NCBI GenBank assembly: GCA_964350265.1 | Contig: CAYGJZ010000007.1 | Location: forward strand, 21,994-85,993 | DNA length: 64,000 nucleotides | Reading direction: 5' to 3' | From: BQJD01 sp964350265 | GTDB taxonomy: Bacteria; Pseudomonadota; Gammaproteobacteria; Arenicellales; CAJQKF01 | Shown here: in pieces, positions 42,022 through 50,304 of the stretch | How the letters are laid out: each line of letters starts with the position of its first letter | Numbering within the stretch: position 1 is the stretch's first letter | Notes under the pieces: model-generated | The model's input: the letters and a program-made list of their open reading frames with translations, nothing else | The model's database searches: none | What the model was told of the DNA's origin: nothing | Translations under genes and position numbers: made by a program

Positions 42022-42408
42022 ATGTTCGGACCCATTACCATCCCCTTCGGCAGCGTCATGATGTTCAACGTGGTCAAGCTCAAGCCCGGCGTCGACATGG
42101 CCGACGTGGAACTTGCCCTTGGCGAAATGTGCAACGTGGTCAAGAACACCTACGGCAACGACGAGGGTGGTTTCATCGGCGGCCAGGTGTTCCGCTTCGG
42201 CGGCTTCGTGTCCAGCGAGGGCTCCATGGGCGAGGTCGAGACCACCGACGATCATGTCGCCATCGTGACCTACTGGAACTCCTTCGACCAGCACGAGAAG
42301 TCCCACGCCGACAAGACCTTCAACGACAAGTTCTCCGCCCTCATGGTGCACTGTGCGAAGACCTACGAGATCGGCTACGAGATGCTCTGGCAGGGCGAAC
42401 GTGAGTAG
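42022..42408 (+). CDS. Small alpha/beta-barrel protein resembling half of sulfur oxygenase reductase
   Basis: 128 residues. From memory of archaeal sulfur oxygenase reductase (SOR), its N-terminal half aligns with conserved spacing: Cys37 in GEMCNVVKNTYG (SOR Cys31), His91 and His95 in QHEKSHADK (SOR His86, His90) and Glu120 or Glu116 in KTYEIGYEMLW (SOR Glu114). SOR is about 310 residues with two such modules, so this would be a single-module form. A generic ABM/Dabb-type ferredoxin-like barrel without sulfur chemistry is the main alternative. Follows the DsrC-like gene by 59 bp, supporting a sulfur-linked role. Confidence 0.5.
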   Translation: MFGPITIPFGSVMMFNVVKLKPGVDMADVELALGEMCNVVKNTYGNDEGGFIGGQVFRFGGFVSSEGSMGEVETTDDHVAIVTYWNSFDQHEKSHADKTFNDKFSALMVHCAKTYEIGYEMLWQGERE

Positions 42409-42435
42409 CCAGGCGACCACGCCCGGGCCACGACC

Positions 42436-43317
42436 GTGAGGTGGCGCGGCGGTCGCCGCAGCAGCAACGTCGACGACCGGCGGGGCAGGGGCGGCTTCGC
42501 GTTGCCCCGTGGTCGCGGTGTGCGCCTCGGGCGCCGCGGCGCGGGCGGCGGCATCGGCCTGGTCGTGGTGGTGCTGGCCGCGCTGTACTTCGGCATCGAT
42601 CCGGCCGTGCTGCTCCAGGGTGGCCCGGTCGGCACCGTGGACCAGGGTACCTCGCGTCCGCTGAGCGCGGAGGAGAACGAGTTGGCGGAGTTCGTCTCGG
42701 TGGTGCTGGCCGATACCGAGGACAGCTGGAACGCCATCTTCGCCGCCAACGGTGGCCGCTACGAGGAGCCGGTGCTGGTGCTGTTCTCCGGCGCGGTTCG
42801 TTCCGCCTGCGGCTTCGCGCAGTCGGCCATGGGACCGTTCTACTGCCCCGGTGACCGCAAGGTCTACATCGACCTGTCGTTCTACGACGAGTTGCGCCAG
42901 CGCTACGGTGCGCCGGGAGATTTCGCCCAGGCCTATGTCATTGCCCACGAGGTGGGCCACCACGTGCAGAACCTGCTCGGCATCTCCGGCCGCGTGCAGG
43001 GAGCCATGCAGCGCGCCGGCCGCAGCGAGGCCAATGCGCTGTCGGTGCGACTGGAACTGCAGGCCGACTGCCTGGCCGGCCTGTGGGCCGCCCACGCCGA
43101 CCGTGCCCGGGACATCCTCGAGCGCGGCGACGTGGCCGAGGCGCTGGCCGCGGCCTCGGCCATCGGTGATGACCGGTTGCAACGCCAGGCCACCGGCCAG
43201 GTGTCGCCGGACAGCTTTACCCACGGTTCCTCGGAACAGCGCATGCGCTGGTTCCGTCGCGGCATGGAGGGGCGTGGCGTGGCCGACTGCGATACCTTCC
43301 AGGTGGCCGACCTGTAG
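42436..43317 (+). CDS. ypfJ: Neutral zinc metallopeptidase (YpfJ family)
   Basis: 293 residues from a GTG whose product starts MRWRGGRRSSNVDDRRG, as in YpfJ. One membrane helix (IGLVVVVLAALYFGI, about 40-54) anchors a domain with zinc motif HEVGHH at 171-176 and a downstream conserved LELQADCLAGLWA segment. Four cysteines (e.g. Cys125, Cys137) may pair outside the membrane. Substrate unknown. Co-directional with and 27 bp after the SOR-like gene, but the family is widespread and probably not part of that system. Confidence 0.88.
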   Translation: MRWRGGRRSSNVDDRRGRGGFALPRGRGVRLGRRGAGGGIGLVVVVLAALYFGIDPAVLLQGGPVGTVDQGTSRPLSAEENELAEFVSVVLADTEDSWNAIFAANGGRYEEPVLVLFSGAVRSACGFAQSAMGPFYCPGDRKVYIDLSFYDELRQRYGAPGDFAQAYVIAHEVGHHVQNLLGISGRVQGAMQRAGRSEANALSVRLELQADCLAGLWAAHADRARDILERGDVAEALAAASAIGDDRLQRQATGQVSPDSFTHGSSEQRMRWFRRGMEGRGVADCDTFQVADL

Positions 43318-43337
43318 CCACGCAGCGGGGCGCGCGG

Positions 43338-43841
43338 CTACACCGCGCGCTGCATGAGCACGGTGTCCAGCCAGGTGTCGAACTTGTAGCCGACGCTGGA
43401 CAGCACGCCGACGTGGCGGAAGCCGAGCTTCTCGTGCAGGGCCACCGAGGCGGTGTTGGCGCTGTCGCCGATCACCGCGATCATCTGGCGAAAGGGCTTC
43501 GCCCGGCAATCCTCGATCAGGGCCGACAACAGCGACGTGGCGACACCGCAGCCGCGTGCCTCGGGTGCCACGTAGACAGAGTCTTCCACCGTGTGGCGGT
43601 AGGCGGCCCGTGGACGGTAGCTGCTGGTATAGGCATAGCCGAGCACGGTTTCGCCGCGACAGGCCACCAGGTGGCCGTACCCGCCGGCCAGCAATGCCTG
43701 GTAGCGATCCAGCATGACCGAATCGCCCGGCGGCTCGGTTTCGAAACTGGCACGTCCCACCAACACCTCGCGGGCATAGATCTCGGTGATCCTGGGAATG
43801 TCGCGCGGCACAGTCGCTCGCACCACGATGGCCTGGCTCAT
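43338..43841 (-). CDS. GNAT family N-acetyltransferase (phosphinothricin acetyltransferase-like)
   Basis: 167 residues from the ATG at 43841. The acetyl-CoA loop is VAPEARGCGVATSLLSALIE (91-110). The IYAREVLVGRASFETEPP and YAYTSSYRPRAAYRHTVEDSVYV segments match the Pat/Bar/MddA group, which acetylates phosphinothricin or methionine analogues. Physiological substrate unknown. Divergent orientation to nothing nearby; nadA is 56 bp upstream on the same strand. Confidence 0.85.
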   Translation of the reverse strand: MSQAIVVRATVPRDIPRITEIYAREVLVGRASFETEPPGDSVMLDRYQALLAGGYGHLVACRGETVLGYAYTSSYRPRAAYRHTVEDSVYVAPEARGCGVATSLLSALIEDCRAKPFRQMIAVIGDSANTASVALHEKLGFRHVGVLSSVGYKFDTWLDTVLMQRAV

Positions 43842-43897
43842 GCGATTCTGGCCGCTCGGGTCATGGCGCCGTTCGCGTGGCCGAGATGGTTCGCCGG

Positions 43898-44968
43898 TCA
43901 GTGCCGGTCGGCGTGTTCGCGGCCGAACTCGATCATGCGCTTGATCGATCGCTCGGCACGGCGACGGATGTCCTCGTCGATGAGAATCTCGCCACTGCCG
44001 TCGCGAAGTACCGCGGCCAGCCGGTCGAGGTCGTTCATTTTCATCCACGGGCAGTGCGCGCAGCTGACGCAGGTGGCACCTTCGCCGCCGGTGGGTGCGG
44101 CGATGAAGCGCTTCCCCGGCGCCGCCTCGGCCATCTTGTGGAAGATGCCGTCCTCGGTGGCGACGATGAACAGTTCCGCGTCGAGGGTCTTCGCGGCATG
44201 GATGATCTGGCTGGTGGAGCCGACCACGTCGGCCAGTTCCACCACGCTCGGCGGCGACTCCGGGTGCACCAGCACCTTCGCCTCGGGATGCTTCTTCTTC
44301 ATCTCCACCAGCAGCTCGGATTTGAACTCCTCGTGGACGATGCACGAACCCTGCCACAGCACCATGTCGGCACCGGATTCACGCTGGACGTAGGCGCCGA
44401 GGAAGCGGTCCGGTGCCCACAGGATCTTCTCGCCGCGCTGGTCGAGATGGCGAACGAGCTTCAGCGCGATGCTCGAGGTCACCACCCAGTCGGCCCGCGC
44501 CTTCACTGCCGCGCTGGTATTGGCATAGACCACCACGGTACGGTCCGGGTGGGCATCGCAGAAGGCGGAGAACTCGTCCGCCGGGCAGCCGATGTCCAGT
44601 GAACAGTTGGCTTCGTTCTCAAGCATCAGCACGCGCTTTTCCGGGCTCAGGATCTTGGCCGTTTCGCCCATGAAGCGCACGCCGGCAACGATCACCGTGG
44701 AGGCGTCGTGCTCGTAGCCGAAGCGTGCCATCTCCAGCGAGTCCGCCACGCAGCCGCCGGTTTCGTCGGCGAGTTCCTGGATCGATTCATCGACGTAGTA
44801 GTGGGCGACGAGGACCGCGTTCTGGCGTGCCAGCGCGGCGCGGATTTCCTCGCGCAGGGCCTCGCCGGAGGCCCGGTCATGGTCGACATGGGTGACGGTG
44901 CGTGCCTGCGCCGCCTCGCGGTCGATGCTCGCATGGAGCGCCTCGCCGGGATTGTTCAAACTGCTCAT
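43898..44968 (-). CDS. nadA: Quinolinate synthase NadA
   Basis: Makes quinolinate from iminoaspartate and dihydroxyacetone phosphate. 356 residues from the ATG at 44968. [4Fe-4S] cysteines are likely Cys in TGGCVADSLEMA, NEANCSLDIGC and TCVSCAHCPWMKMN. Substrate-binding VLVAHYYVDESIQ and FMGETAKILSPEK are intact. nadB and nadC are not in the window. A 12-residue longer start upstream is possible but lacks conserved sequence. Confidence 0.93.
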   Translation of the reverse strand: MSSLNNPGEALHASIDREAAQARTVTHVDHDRASGEALREEIRAALARQNAVLVAHYYVDESIQELADETGGCVADSLEMARFGYEHDASTVIVAGVRFMGETAKILSPEKRVLMLENEANCSLDIGCPADEFSAFCDAHPDRTVVVYANTSAAVKARADWVVTSSIALKLVRHLDQRGEKILWAPDRFLGAYVQRESGADMVLWQGSCIVHEEFKSELLVEMKKKHPEAKVLVHPESPPSVVELADVVGSTSQIIHAAKTLDAELFIVATEDGIFHKMAEAAPGKRFIAAPTGGEGATCVSCAHCPWMKMNDLDRLAAVLRDGSGEILIDEDIRRRAERSIKRMIEFGREHADRH

Positions 44969-45078
44969 GTGCCTGGTCGCCGATGCACCGATGATGGGAT
45001 TCAACGGGATAGATGGGAGCGGCGGCGCCGCGAGTCAAGTCGCGAACGCGCCTGTTGCCGGCCGCCGCCGAACCTTGC

Positions 45079-45107
45079 ATTGTACATCCGGCGCAACCAT
45101 TTGACAG
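45079..45107 (-). promoter_or_regulatory. Candidate sigma-70 promoter for nadA
   Basis: Minus-strand CTGTCA (45102-45107), 17-bp spacer, TACAAT (45079-45084). The predicted start lies about 100 nt before the nadA ATG. On the plus strand the same area contains TTGACA and TACAAT only 9 bp apart, too close to act as a pair. Confidence 0.45.
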
Positions 45108-45163
45108 GTTTGGGATACAATCTTCACGTCGACTGTACCTGAACAACCGCAACGCCATCATTC

Positions 45164-45664
45164 ATGCACTGGGTTCTCCTGGCCATCCTGGCGATCGTGC
45201 TGATCGCTTCCGCGTCGCGCTTCCCGAAACTGGCATTCTCCCTGCTTGCGGTGCTGGTGGCGGTGGCCGCGGGCCTGTACTACATCGACGAGCCGCCGTC
45301 CGAAGGCCTGCCCGAGCGCCTCGATCCGGCCCAGGTGACGGTGCACAACGTGACCATGGTTCCCTACTACGCCGGGGGCTTCAAGGCCGACGGCGAGGTC
45401 ACCAACCAGTCCGCCGACTACGACCTGACCGGCTTGACCATCCGCTTCTCGGTGGAAGACTGCGTCGACATCGACGTCGATGACAGTTGCAAGCCGGTGT
45501 CGCAGACCGAGCAGCGTGTCCTCGTGCACGTGCCTCCAGGTGCCACCCGCACCTTCGAGCAGCCGGTTGCGCCGCGTCGCACCGCGGTGGAAGGCAAGCG
45601 CCGCTGGAAGTTCAAGGTGGTCGACGTCAGTGCGCGCCGCCCGTTGCGGCGTGTCGACGAGTGA
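45164..45664 (+). CDS. Membrane-anchored protein of unknown function
   Basis: 166 residues. Two hydrophobic segments (2-18 and 22-41) form a hairpin or signal-anchor, followed by a soluble beta-rich domain (VTVHNVTMVPYYAGGFKADG ... LTGLTIRFSVEDC) resembling FxLYD-type domains that sit outside the membrane. Cys100 and Cys109 could form a disulfide. Its TGA overlaps the GTG of the FkbM methyltransferase, so the two are translationally coupled. Function not recognised. Confidence 0.65.
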   Translation: MHWVLLAILAIVLIASASRFPKLAFSLLAVLVAVAAGLYYIDEPPSEGLPERLDPAQVTVHNVTMVPYYAGGFKADGEVTNQSADYDLTGLTIRFSVEDCVDIDVDDSCKPVSQTEQRVLVHVPPGATRTFEQPVAPRRTAVEGKRRWKFKVVDVSARRPLRRVDE

Positions 45665-46368
45665 AGGCCGGGTCGGTACTGCGCCGCTTCAAGCAGAGGG
45701 TGCGACGTCGACGGCTGCAACGTCTCGGCGTGGACGTGACCCACCGCTGCGCAACGCGGCTGGTGGGCAGTGGTAGCGGAGCCTGGACCGTGTGCCCGGA
45801 TGGGCTCGATCAACACAGCGTGGTGTACTCCTTCGGTGCGGGTACCGACATCAGTTTTGATCTCGAGTTGCACAGGCTGACCGGCGCCACCGTCCACATC
45901 TTCGATCCGACGCCGCGCTCGGTGGCCTGGATGCGCAGCCAGGCGCTGCCCGATGGCGTGTTCTTTCATCCCCTGGGCATTGCCGGCCATGACGGCGAGA
46001 TCACCTTCCATCCGCCGCGACGCGCCAGCTCGTCGCATTTCTCGCCGGTGCAGCGCTACCGCGACCCGGCGTCCGGCGATCGTGTCACCGCGCCGGTGGA
46101 GCGGTTGTCCACCATCGCCGCGCGGCTGTCACACAGCCGCGTGGACCTGGTGAAGATGGATATCGAGGGCGGCGAGTACGATGTCATCGCCGACCTCGTC
46201 GCCGATCCCTTGCCGCTCGGCCAGTTGCTGGTGGAGTTTCACCACGCCTATGCCACGATCCCGGTTGCGCGCACCGTGCAGGCGGTATCCTCGCTGGAGT
46301 CCATCGGCCTGCGCTGCTTTCACATCAGCGAGCGCACCTACGAGATGTCGTTTCTCTCGGTATCCTAG
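45661..46368 (+). CDS. FkbM family methyltransferase
   Basis: 235 residues, GTG start within the previous stop. SAM-binding region VVYSFGAGTDISFDLELHR corresponds to motif I; VDLVKMDIEGGEYDVIADLV is the FkbM hallmark; LLVEFHHAYATIPVAR follows. Family members O-methylate sugars or secondary metabolites. Acceptor unknown. No glycan cluster adjoins, so the partner is probably the coupled membrane protein. Confidence 0.83.
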   Translation: MKAGSVLRRFKQRVRRRRLQRLGVDVTHRCATRLVGSGSGAWTVCPDGLDQHSVVYSFGAGTDISFDLELHRLTGATVHIFDPTPRSVAWMRSQALPDGVFFHPLGIAGHDGEITFHPPRRASSSHFSPVQRYRDPASGDRVTAPVERLSTIAARLSHSRVDLVKMDIEGGEYDVIADLVADPLPLGQLLVEFHHAYATIPVARTVQAVSSLESIGLRCFHISERTYEMSFLSVS

Positions 46369-46390
46369 TCACTTCACCGGAACCGTTGCC

Positions 46391-46930
46391 ATGCCATCGA
46401 TCCGCTCCTGCACCCTGGCGGTGCTGATGCTGCTCGCCCCGCCAACCGCCTTCGCCGAACAGCTCACGCCCTTCGAGGAGCCCCGCGCGGCGCCGGTCAT
46501 CGAGGCGCCGGACCTAGCCGGTGCGCCATTCTCGACGGCGGATCTTGCCGGCAAGGTGGTGGTGGTGAACTTCTGGGCCACGTGGTGCCCGCCCTGCGTG
46601 AAGGAACTGCCGTCCATGCAGCGACTGTGGGAACGCTTCCGTGCACGGGACTTCGTCATGCTGGCCGTCAACGTGGGCGAGAGCGTGGACGAGGTGGACC
46701 TGTTCCTGCAGACCTTCGACCCGGCACTGGATTTCCCGGTGGTGCTCGACAGCGAACTCGCCGTGGTCAAGGCTTGGCCGGTGTTCGGGCTGCCCACCAC
46801 CTTTGTCGTCGATGGGCAGGGCATGTTGGCCTACAAGGCCCTGGGGGAACGGGACTGGGAGCATGCCGAGATCGCTGCGCAGATCGAGGCGCTGCTCGAT
46901 GGCGGGTCGTCGAGGGGCGAGATTCACTGA
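46391..46930 (+). CDS. TlpA/ResA-like periplasmic thiol-disulfide protein
   Basis: 179 residues with an N-terminal signal peptide (TLAVLMLLAPPTAFAEQ, cleavage near residue 22) and a thioredoxin fold carrying the CxxC active site in VNFWATWCPPCVKELPSM, with cis-Pro in VFGLPTTFVVD. Acts as a periplasmic reductant, as in cytochrome c maturation, or as a general redoxin. Electrons could come from DsbD at 60-62 kb. It ends at a strong terminator 75 bp downstream. Confidence 0.88.
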   Translation: MPSIRSCTLAVLMLLAPPTAFAEQLTPFEEPRAAPVIEAPDLAGAPFSTADLAGKVVVVNFWATWCPPCVKELPSMQRLWERFRARDFVMLAVNVGESVDEVDLFLQTFDPALDFPVVLDSELAVVKAWPVFGLPTTFVVDGQGMLAYKALGERDWEHAEIAAQIEALLDGGSSRGEIH

Positions 46931-47005
46931 GGCGACAGCAACCCTGGGTCCGCCCAAGGGCGCACCCGGCGGGTCACGGTTCGGCGCGCAGCTTGTCGCC
47001 GAACC

Positions 47006-47040
47006 AGCAAAAAGGGCAGCGATTCGCTGCCCTTTTTGCT
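47006..47040. terminator. Bidirectional intrinsic terminator
   Basis: A perfect 17-bp inverted repeat AGCAAAAAGGGCAGCGA / TCGCTGCCCTTTTTGCT around one central T. The GC core with A-run on one side and T-run on the other gives a Rho-independent terminator in both directions. It lies between the convergent redoxin and histone-like genes. Confidence 0.92.
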
Positions 47041-47064
47041 TGCTAACCGGTTGAAGTCAAAGTC

Positions 47065-47576
47065 TTACCGCCTTGCGGTGGACTTCTTCCGAGTGGTCTT
47101 CTTGCGGGTGGCCTTTTTCTTCGTCGCCTTCTTCTTGGCGGCTTTTTTCTTGGTGGCCTTCTTCTTCGCCGCCTTCTTCTTCGCGGCCTTCTTCTTCGCT
47201 ACCTTTTTCTTCGCCGCTTTTTTCTTGGTGGCCTTCTTCTTCGTGGCCTTCTTCTTNNNNNNNNNNNNNNNNNNNNNNNNNNNNNNNNNNNNNNNNNNNN
47301 NNNNNNNNNNNNNNNNNNNNNNNNNNNNNNNNNNNNNNNNNNNNNNNNNNNNNNNNCCTTTTTCTTCGCCGCTTTTTTCTTGGTGGCCTTCTTCTTCGTG
47401 GCCTTCTTCTTGGCAGCCTTCTTCTTTGCGACCTTCTTGGCCACCTTGCGCTTGGTAGCCTTCTTCTTGGTTACCTTCTTGGCGACTTTTTTCTTCGTCG
47501 CCTTCTTCTTGGTCACCTTCTTGCGGGTCGCCTTCTTGGCAACCTTCTTGCTCGCAGTTTTCTTTCGTGCCGCCAT
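47065..47576 (-). CDS. Lysine/alanine-rich histone H1-like DNA-binding protein (interrupted by assembly gap)
   Basis: Starts MAARKKTASKK at 47576 and ends ...TTRKKSTARR at 47065. Everything between is degenerate Lys-Lys-Lys-Ala-Thr/Ala/Val repeats (units KKKAT, KKKAA, KKVAK), as in AlgP/PhaF C-terminal tails and Hc1-type nucleoid proteins. The gap lies inside the repeats; the two sides are in different frames only because the 100-N filler is arbitrary. Visible coding is about 137 residues; real length unknown. Likely binds DNA through Lys-rich helices. Confidence 0.82.
47257..47356. other. Assembly gap (100 N) within the repeat-rich gene
   Basis: Exactly 100 N of filler in the middle of the GCCTTCTTCTT-type repeats, which explains why assembly failed here. 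The number of missing repeat units cannot be told. Confidence 0.99.
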
Positions 47577-47975
47577 CTCGCTCCTCCAAATCTCAGAGTG
47601 CCTTTGGGTTAACGTGGTTCGCAGTGACACACCTTGCAATCCTGAGCGAACCCGTACTTGATCCTTCGAGTGACGTTGTACGAATGCCTACCGTGCATCT
47701 CATAGCAATGTCAGGGCGAACTATATATGCACAAGGGCAAAAGTCAAGTGTCAATATTGCGTTCCGTGAAGAAGTATGAATCGACTTCGTGCAAGTCGTG
47801 ACACGAGGTGATGAGCTGGCAGCGTTCGCTCGATGCATAACAGGGTTTGCGCGCAACCGTAATCGATCGAACCGTCGTGATGTTGATCGGTTTGCAAACT
47901 CTCAACGATTGCCGGGACAAGCACGGTTTGTCGATGCATCGAGACACCAGGTCGCGATGGCATCGTTCGTGTACG
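47577..47975. other. 399-bp intergenic region upstream of the histone-like gene
   Basis: Contains no convincing gene and is less GC-rich than its neighbours. It holds a good minus-strand promoter at 47720-47754, leaving a 5' leader of roughly 135 nt before the histone-like ATG. The remainder toward the waaA stop shows no recognisable RNA, terminator or repeat. Confidence 0.6.
47720..47754 (-). promoter_or_regulatory. Candidate strong sigma-70 promoter of the histone-like gene
   Basis: Minus strand: TTGACT (47742-47747), 16-bp spacer, TATAGT (47720-47725), overlapping a TATATA run. A second -35-like TTGACA lies at 47749-47754. The near-consensus elements fit a highly expressed nucleoid protein. 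Confidence 0.6.
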
Positions 47976-49256
47976 TCAGTGTTGTTTCGGTGTTGGCAGG
48001 AACGGTTCCAACGCATCGATGGTTCGTTGCAGTGCGCCCTGGTTGTTGTCGACCAGGGTGATGCCGTTCTGGCCGCAGGAGTAACGCAGGTTGGCGTCCT
48101 CGATGAGGTTTCTCACCACCTGCTCCAGTTCCGACTCGTTCTGCACCTGGATGCCGGCGCGTTGTTCCAGCGCCAGTTGGCTGATTTCGAGAAAATTGAA
48201 CATGTGCGGTCCGAACACCACCGGCTTGCCCAGCGCGCAGGCTTCGAGGATGTTGTGTCCACCGATCTCGACCAGGCTTCCGCCGACGAAGGCGATGTCG
48301 CAGGCCGCGAAAAACACGGGCAGTTCGCCCATGGTGTCACCAAGATAGGCTTCGACATCGTCGTCGATGGGACCACTTTGCTGGCTGCGACGCACCGAGG
48401 AAAGTCGACTTTTCTGCAGCAGCCGGTGCACCGCGTCGAATCGTTCCGGGTGCCTGGGCACCAGCACCAGCAGGAGTTCCGGGTGGCTCTCGCGCAGCGA
48501 GCGAAACACCTCGATGATCATTTCCTCTTCGCGTTCGTGGGTGCTGCCGGCGACCCAGATGGTGCGGTCGGTCCCCCATTCCCGGCGCACCACCTGGGCC
48601 ACTTCGCGCAGGCTTGCCGGCAGGTTGATCTCGAACTTGATGTTGCCGGTCACGCTCTGGTTGTCATCGTGGCCAAGCAGCCGGGCAACCCGCTCGCGGT
48701 CGCTGTCGGTTTGCACCGCGAACCACTTGATGCGTCGGAACACCGAGCGCGTGAACGGTGCCAGTCGCGCGTACTTCCGGTAGGAGCGTTCCGACAACCT
48801 CAGGTTGGCCACCGCCAGCGGGATGCCGCGCTTGTTGCAGTGCCAGATGAAGTTCGGCCAGATCTCGGTTTCCATCATGATCGCCATGCCCGGGTTGACG
48901 TGGCGAAGGAAGCGCTTGACCGCGAACGGGTAGTCATAGGGCAGGTACAGGTGTTCCACCCGCGGTCCCATGGCAATGCGCGCCTGGTCGGCGCCGGTGG
49001 GGGTCATGGTGGTGAGCAGGATGCGGCTGTCCGGGCAACGCCGCAGCAGCGAACGGGCCAGCGGGCCGGCGGCGTTTACCTCGCCCACCGACACGGCGTG
49101 AATCCAGATGTCGAAACGCTTTGCCGGCCCGGTGTAGTGGCCGAAGCGTTCGCTGATCCGGCCAAGGTAGGAGCGGGTACGCAGGCCGCGCAGCAGCAGC
49201 CGCGTGAGCACCACCGGCAGGAACGCGAAGATGATGATGTTGTAGATCAGTCGCAA
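47976..49256 (-). CDS. waaA: 3-deoxy-D-manno-octulosonic acid (Kdo) transferase
   Basis: 426-residue GT30 enzyme that adds Kdo to lipid A precursor on the cytoplasmic face. N-terminal membrane anchor (IIIFAFLPVVLTRLLL, about 7-22), then IWIHAVSVGEVNAAGPLAR, MMETEIWPNFIWHCNKRGIP and VGGSLVEIGGHNILEACALG, which contains the GT-B donor site. Works with kdsD, in the same window, in LPS inner-core synthesis. Confidence 0.94.
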   Translation of the reverse strand: MRLIYNIIIFAFLPVVLTRLLLRGLRTRSYLGRISERFGHYTGPAKRFDIWIHAVSVGEVNAAGPLARSLLRRCPDSRILLTTMTPTGADQARIAMGPRVEHLYLPYDYPFAVKRFLRHVNPGMAIMMETEIWPNFIWHCNKRGIPLAVANLRLSERSYRKYARLAPFTRSVFRRIKWFAVQTDSDRERVARLLGHDDNQSVTGNIKFEINLPASLREVAQVVRREWGTDRTIWVAGSTHEREEEMIIEVFRSLRESHPELLLVLVPRHPERFDAVHRLLQKSRLSSVRRSQQSGPIDDDVEAYLGDTMGELPVFFAACDIAFVGGSLVEIGGHNILEACALGKPVVFGPHMFNFLEISQLALEQRAGIQVQNESELEQVVRNLIEDANLRYSCGQNGITLVDNNQGALQRTIDALEPFLPTPKQH

Positions 49257-49349
49257 GGTTGCACCGTGACCGGCTGGCTGCCGGTGTCGATCGACGTTGG
49301 CAAGCGGGCGTCGCGGAACGGTTGCCGCGTCACCCTGCCGACGATGGGG

Positions 49350-50273
49350 TCAGTCATCCAGCCAGTCGCGTGGCGGCAGGAAGCGTTCGTACAGCGCGGC
49401 TTCCTCGCTGCCTGGCTGCGGATGCCAGTCGTAGCGCCAGTTCGCGGTGGGTGGCAACGACATCAGGATGGACTCGGTGCGGCCGCCGGATTGCAGCCCG
49501 AACAGCGTGCCACGATCCTGGACCAGGTTGAACTCCACGTAGCGTCCGCGCCGGTAGAGCTGGAAATCGCGATGACGCTGCGCGTAGGGCGTGTCGCGGC
49601 GTCTTTCCACGATGGGTGCATAGGCGTCGATGAAGCCGTCGCCCACCGAGCGCATGAAGTCGAAGCAGTGATCGAAGTCGGGTTGGTCGAGGTCGTCGAA
49701 GAACAGCCCGCCCACGCCGCGCGCCTCGCCGCGGTGGGGCAGGTGGAAGTAGTCGTCGCACCATCGCTTGAAGACCGTGTACTGTTGCTTGCCCAGTGGC
49801 GCGCAGGCGTCCCTGGCCACGCCGTGCCAGTGACGCACGTCTTCCTCGAAGCCGTAGTAGGGGGTCAGGTCGAAGCCGCCGCCGAACCACCAGGTGGGGT
49901 TGTCCGAGTCCGGCGAGGCAATGAAGAAGCGCACGTTCATGTGCGTGGTCGGCACGAAGGGATTGCGCGGATGCATCACCAGCGATACGCCGAGCGCCTC
50001 GAAGGGTTGCCCGGCGAGATGCGGGCGGCGGGCGCTGGCGGCAGCAGGCAGGGCATCGGCGCGCACGTGGGAGAAGTTCACGCCGCCCTTCTCGAATACG
50101 CCGTCGCCGGCGATGACGCGGGTTCTGCCGCCGCCTCCTCCGTCATGTTCCCAGCGATCTTCGTGGAAGCGGGCGCTGCCGTCGAGGGCTTGCAGGGTCG
50201 CGCACAGCGCATCCTGCAGCTTGAGCAGGTAGTCGCGCACGACCTTTGGGCGTGTTGGTGCAGTATCGGGCAT
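49350..50273 (-). CDS. hemF: Oxygen-dependent coproporphyrinogen-III oxidase
   Basis: 307 residues from the ATG at 50273. Decarboxylates coproporphyrinogen III using O2. Conserved GGGGRTRVIAGDGVFEKGGV, THMNVRFF, WWFGGGFDLTPYYGFEEDVR, HRGEARGVGGLFFDDL and GRYVEFNLVQDRGTLFGLQS are all present. Forms the step before HemJ, also in the window. 31 bp after tsaC. Confidence 0.95.
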   Translation of the reverse strand: MPDTAPTRPKVVRDYLLKLQDALCATLQALDGSARFHEDRWEHDGGGGGRTRVIAGDGVFEKGGVNFSHVRADALPAAASARRPHLAGQPFEALGVSLVMHPRNPFVPTTHMNVRFFIASPDSDNPTWWFGGGFDLTPYYGFEEDVRHWHGVARDACAPLGKQQYTVFKRWCDDYFHLPHRGEARGVGGLFFDDLDQPDFDHCFDFMRSVGDGFIDAYAPIVERRRDTPYAQRHRDFQLYRRGRYVEFNLVQDRGTLFGLQSGGRTESILMSLPPTANWRYDWHPQPGSEEAALYERFLPPRDWLDD

Positions 50274-50304
50274 GGGTGGTCGGGAATGTTGGTTGCGTGA
50301 AGCG

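Noticed and set aside
45101..45120. Plus-strand promoter TTGACA with TACAAT for the 45164 gene
   Set aside because: The two hexamers are 9 bp apart, far from the required 16-18 bp.
47100..47570. Repeats of GCCTTCTTCTT type considered as a CRISPR array or microsatellite
   Set aside because: Units are contiguous, degenerate and in frame, encoding Lys-rich pentads; there are no spacers.
47065..47576. Apparent frameshift in the histone-like gene
   Set aside because: The frame differs only across the 100-N filler, whose length is arbitrary and not a multiple of three.
47847..50300. Long plus-strand open frame antisense to waaA and hemF
   Set aside because: No signal of a real protein; both minus-strand genes are textbook matches.
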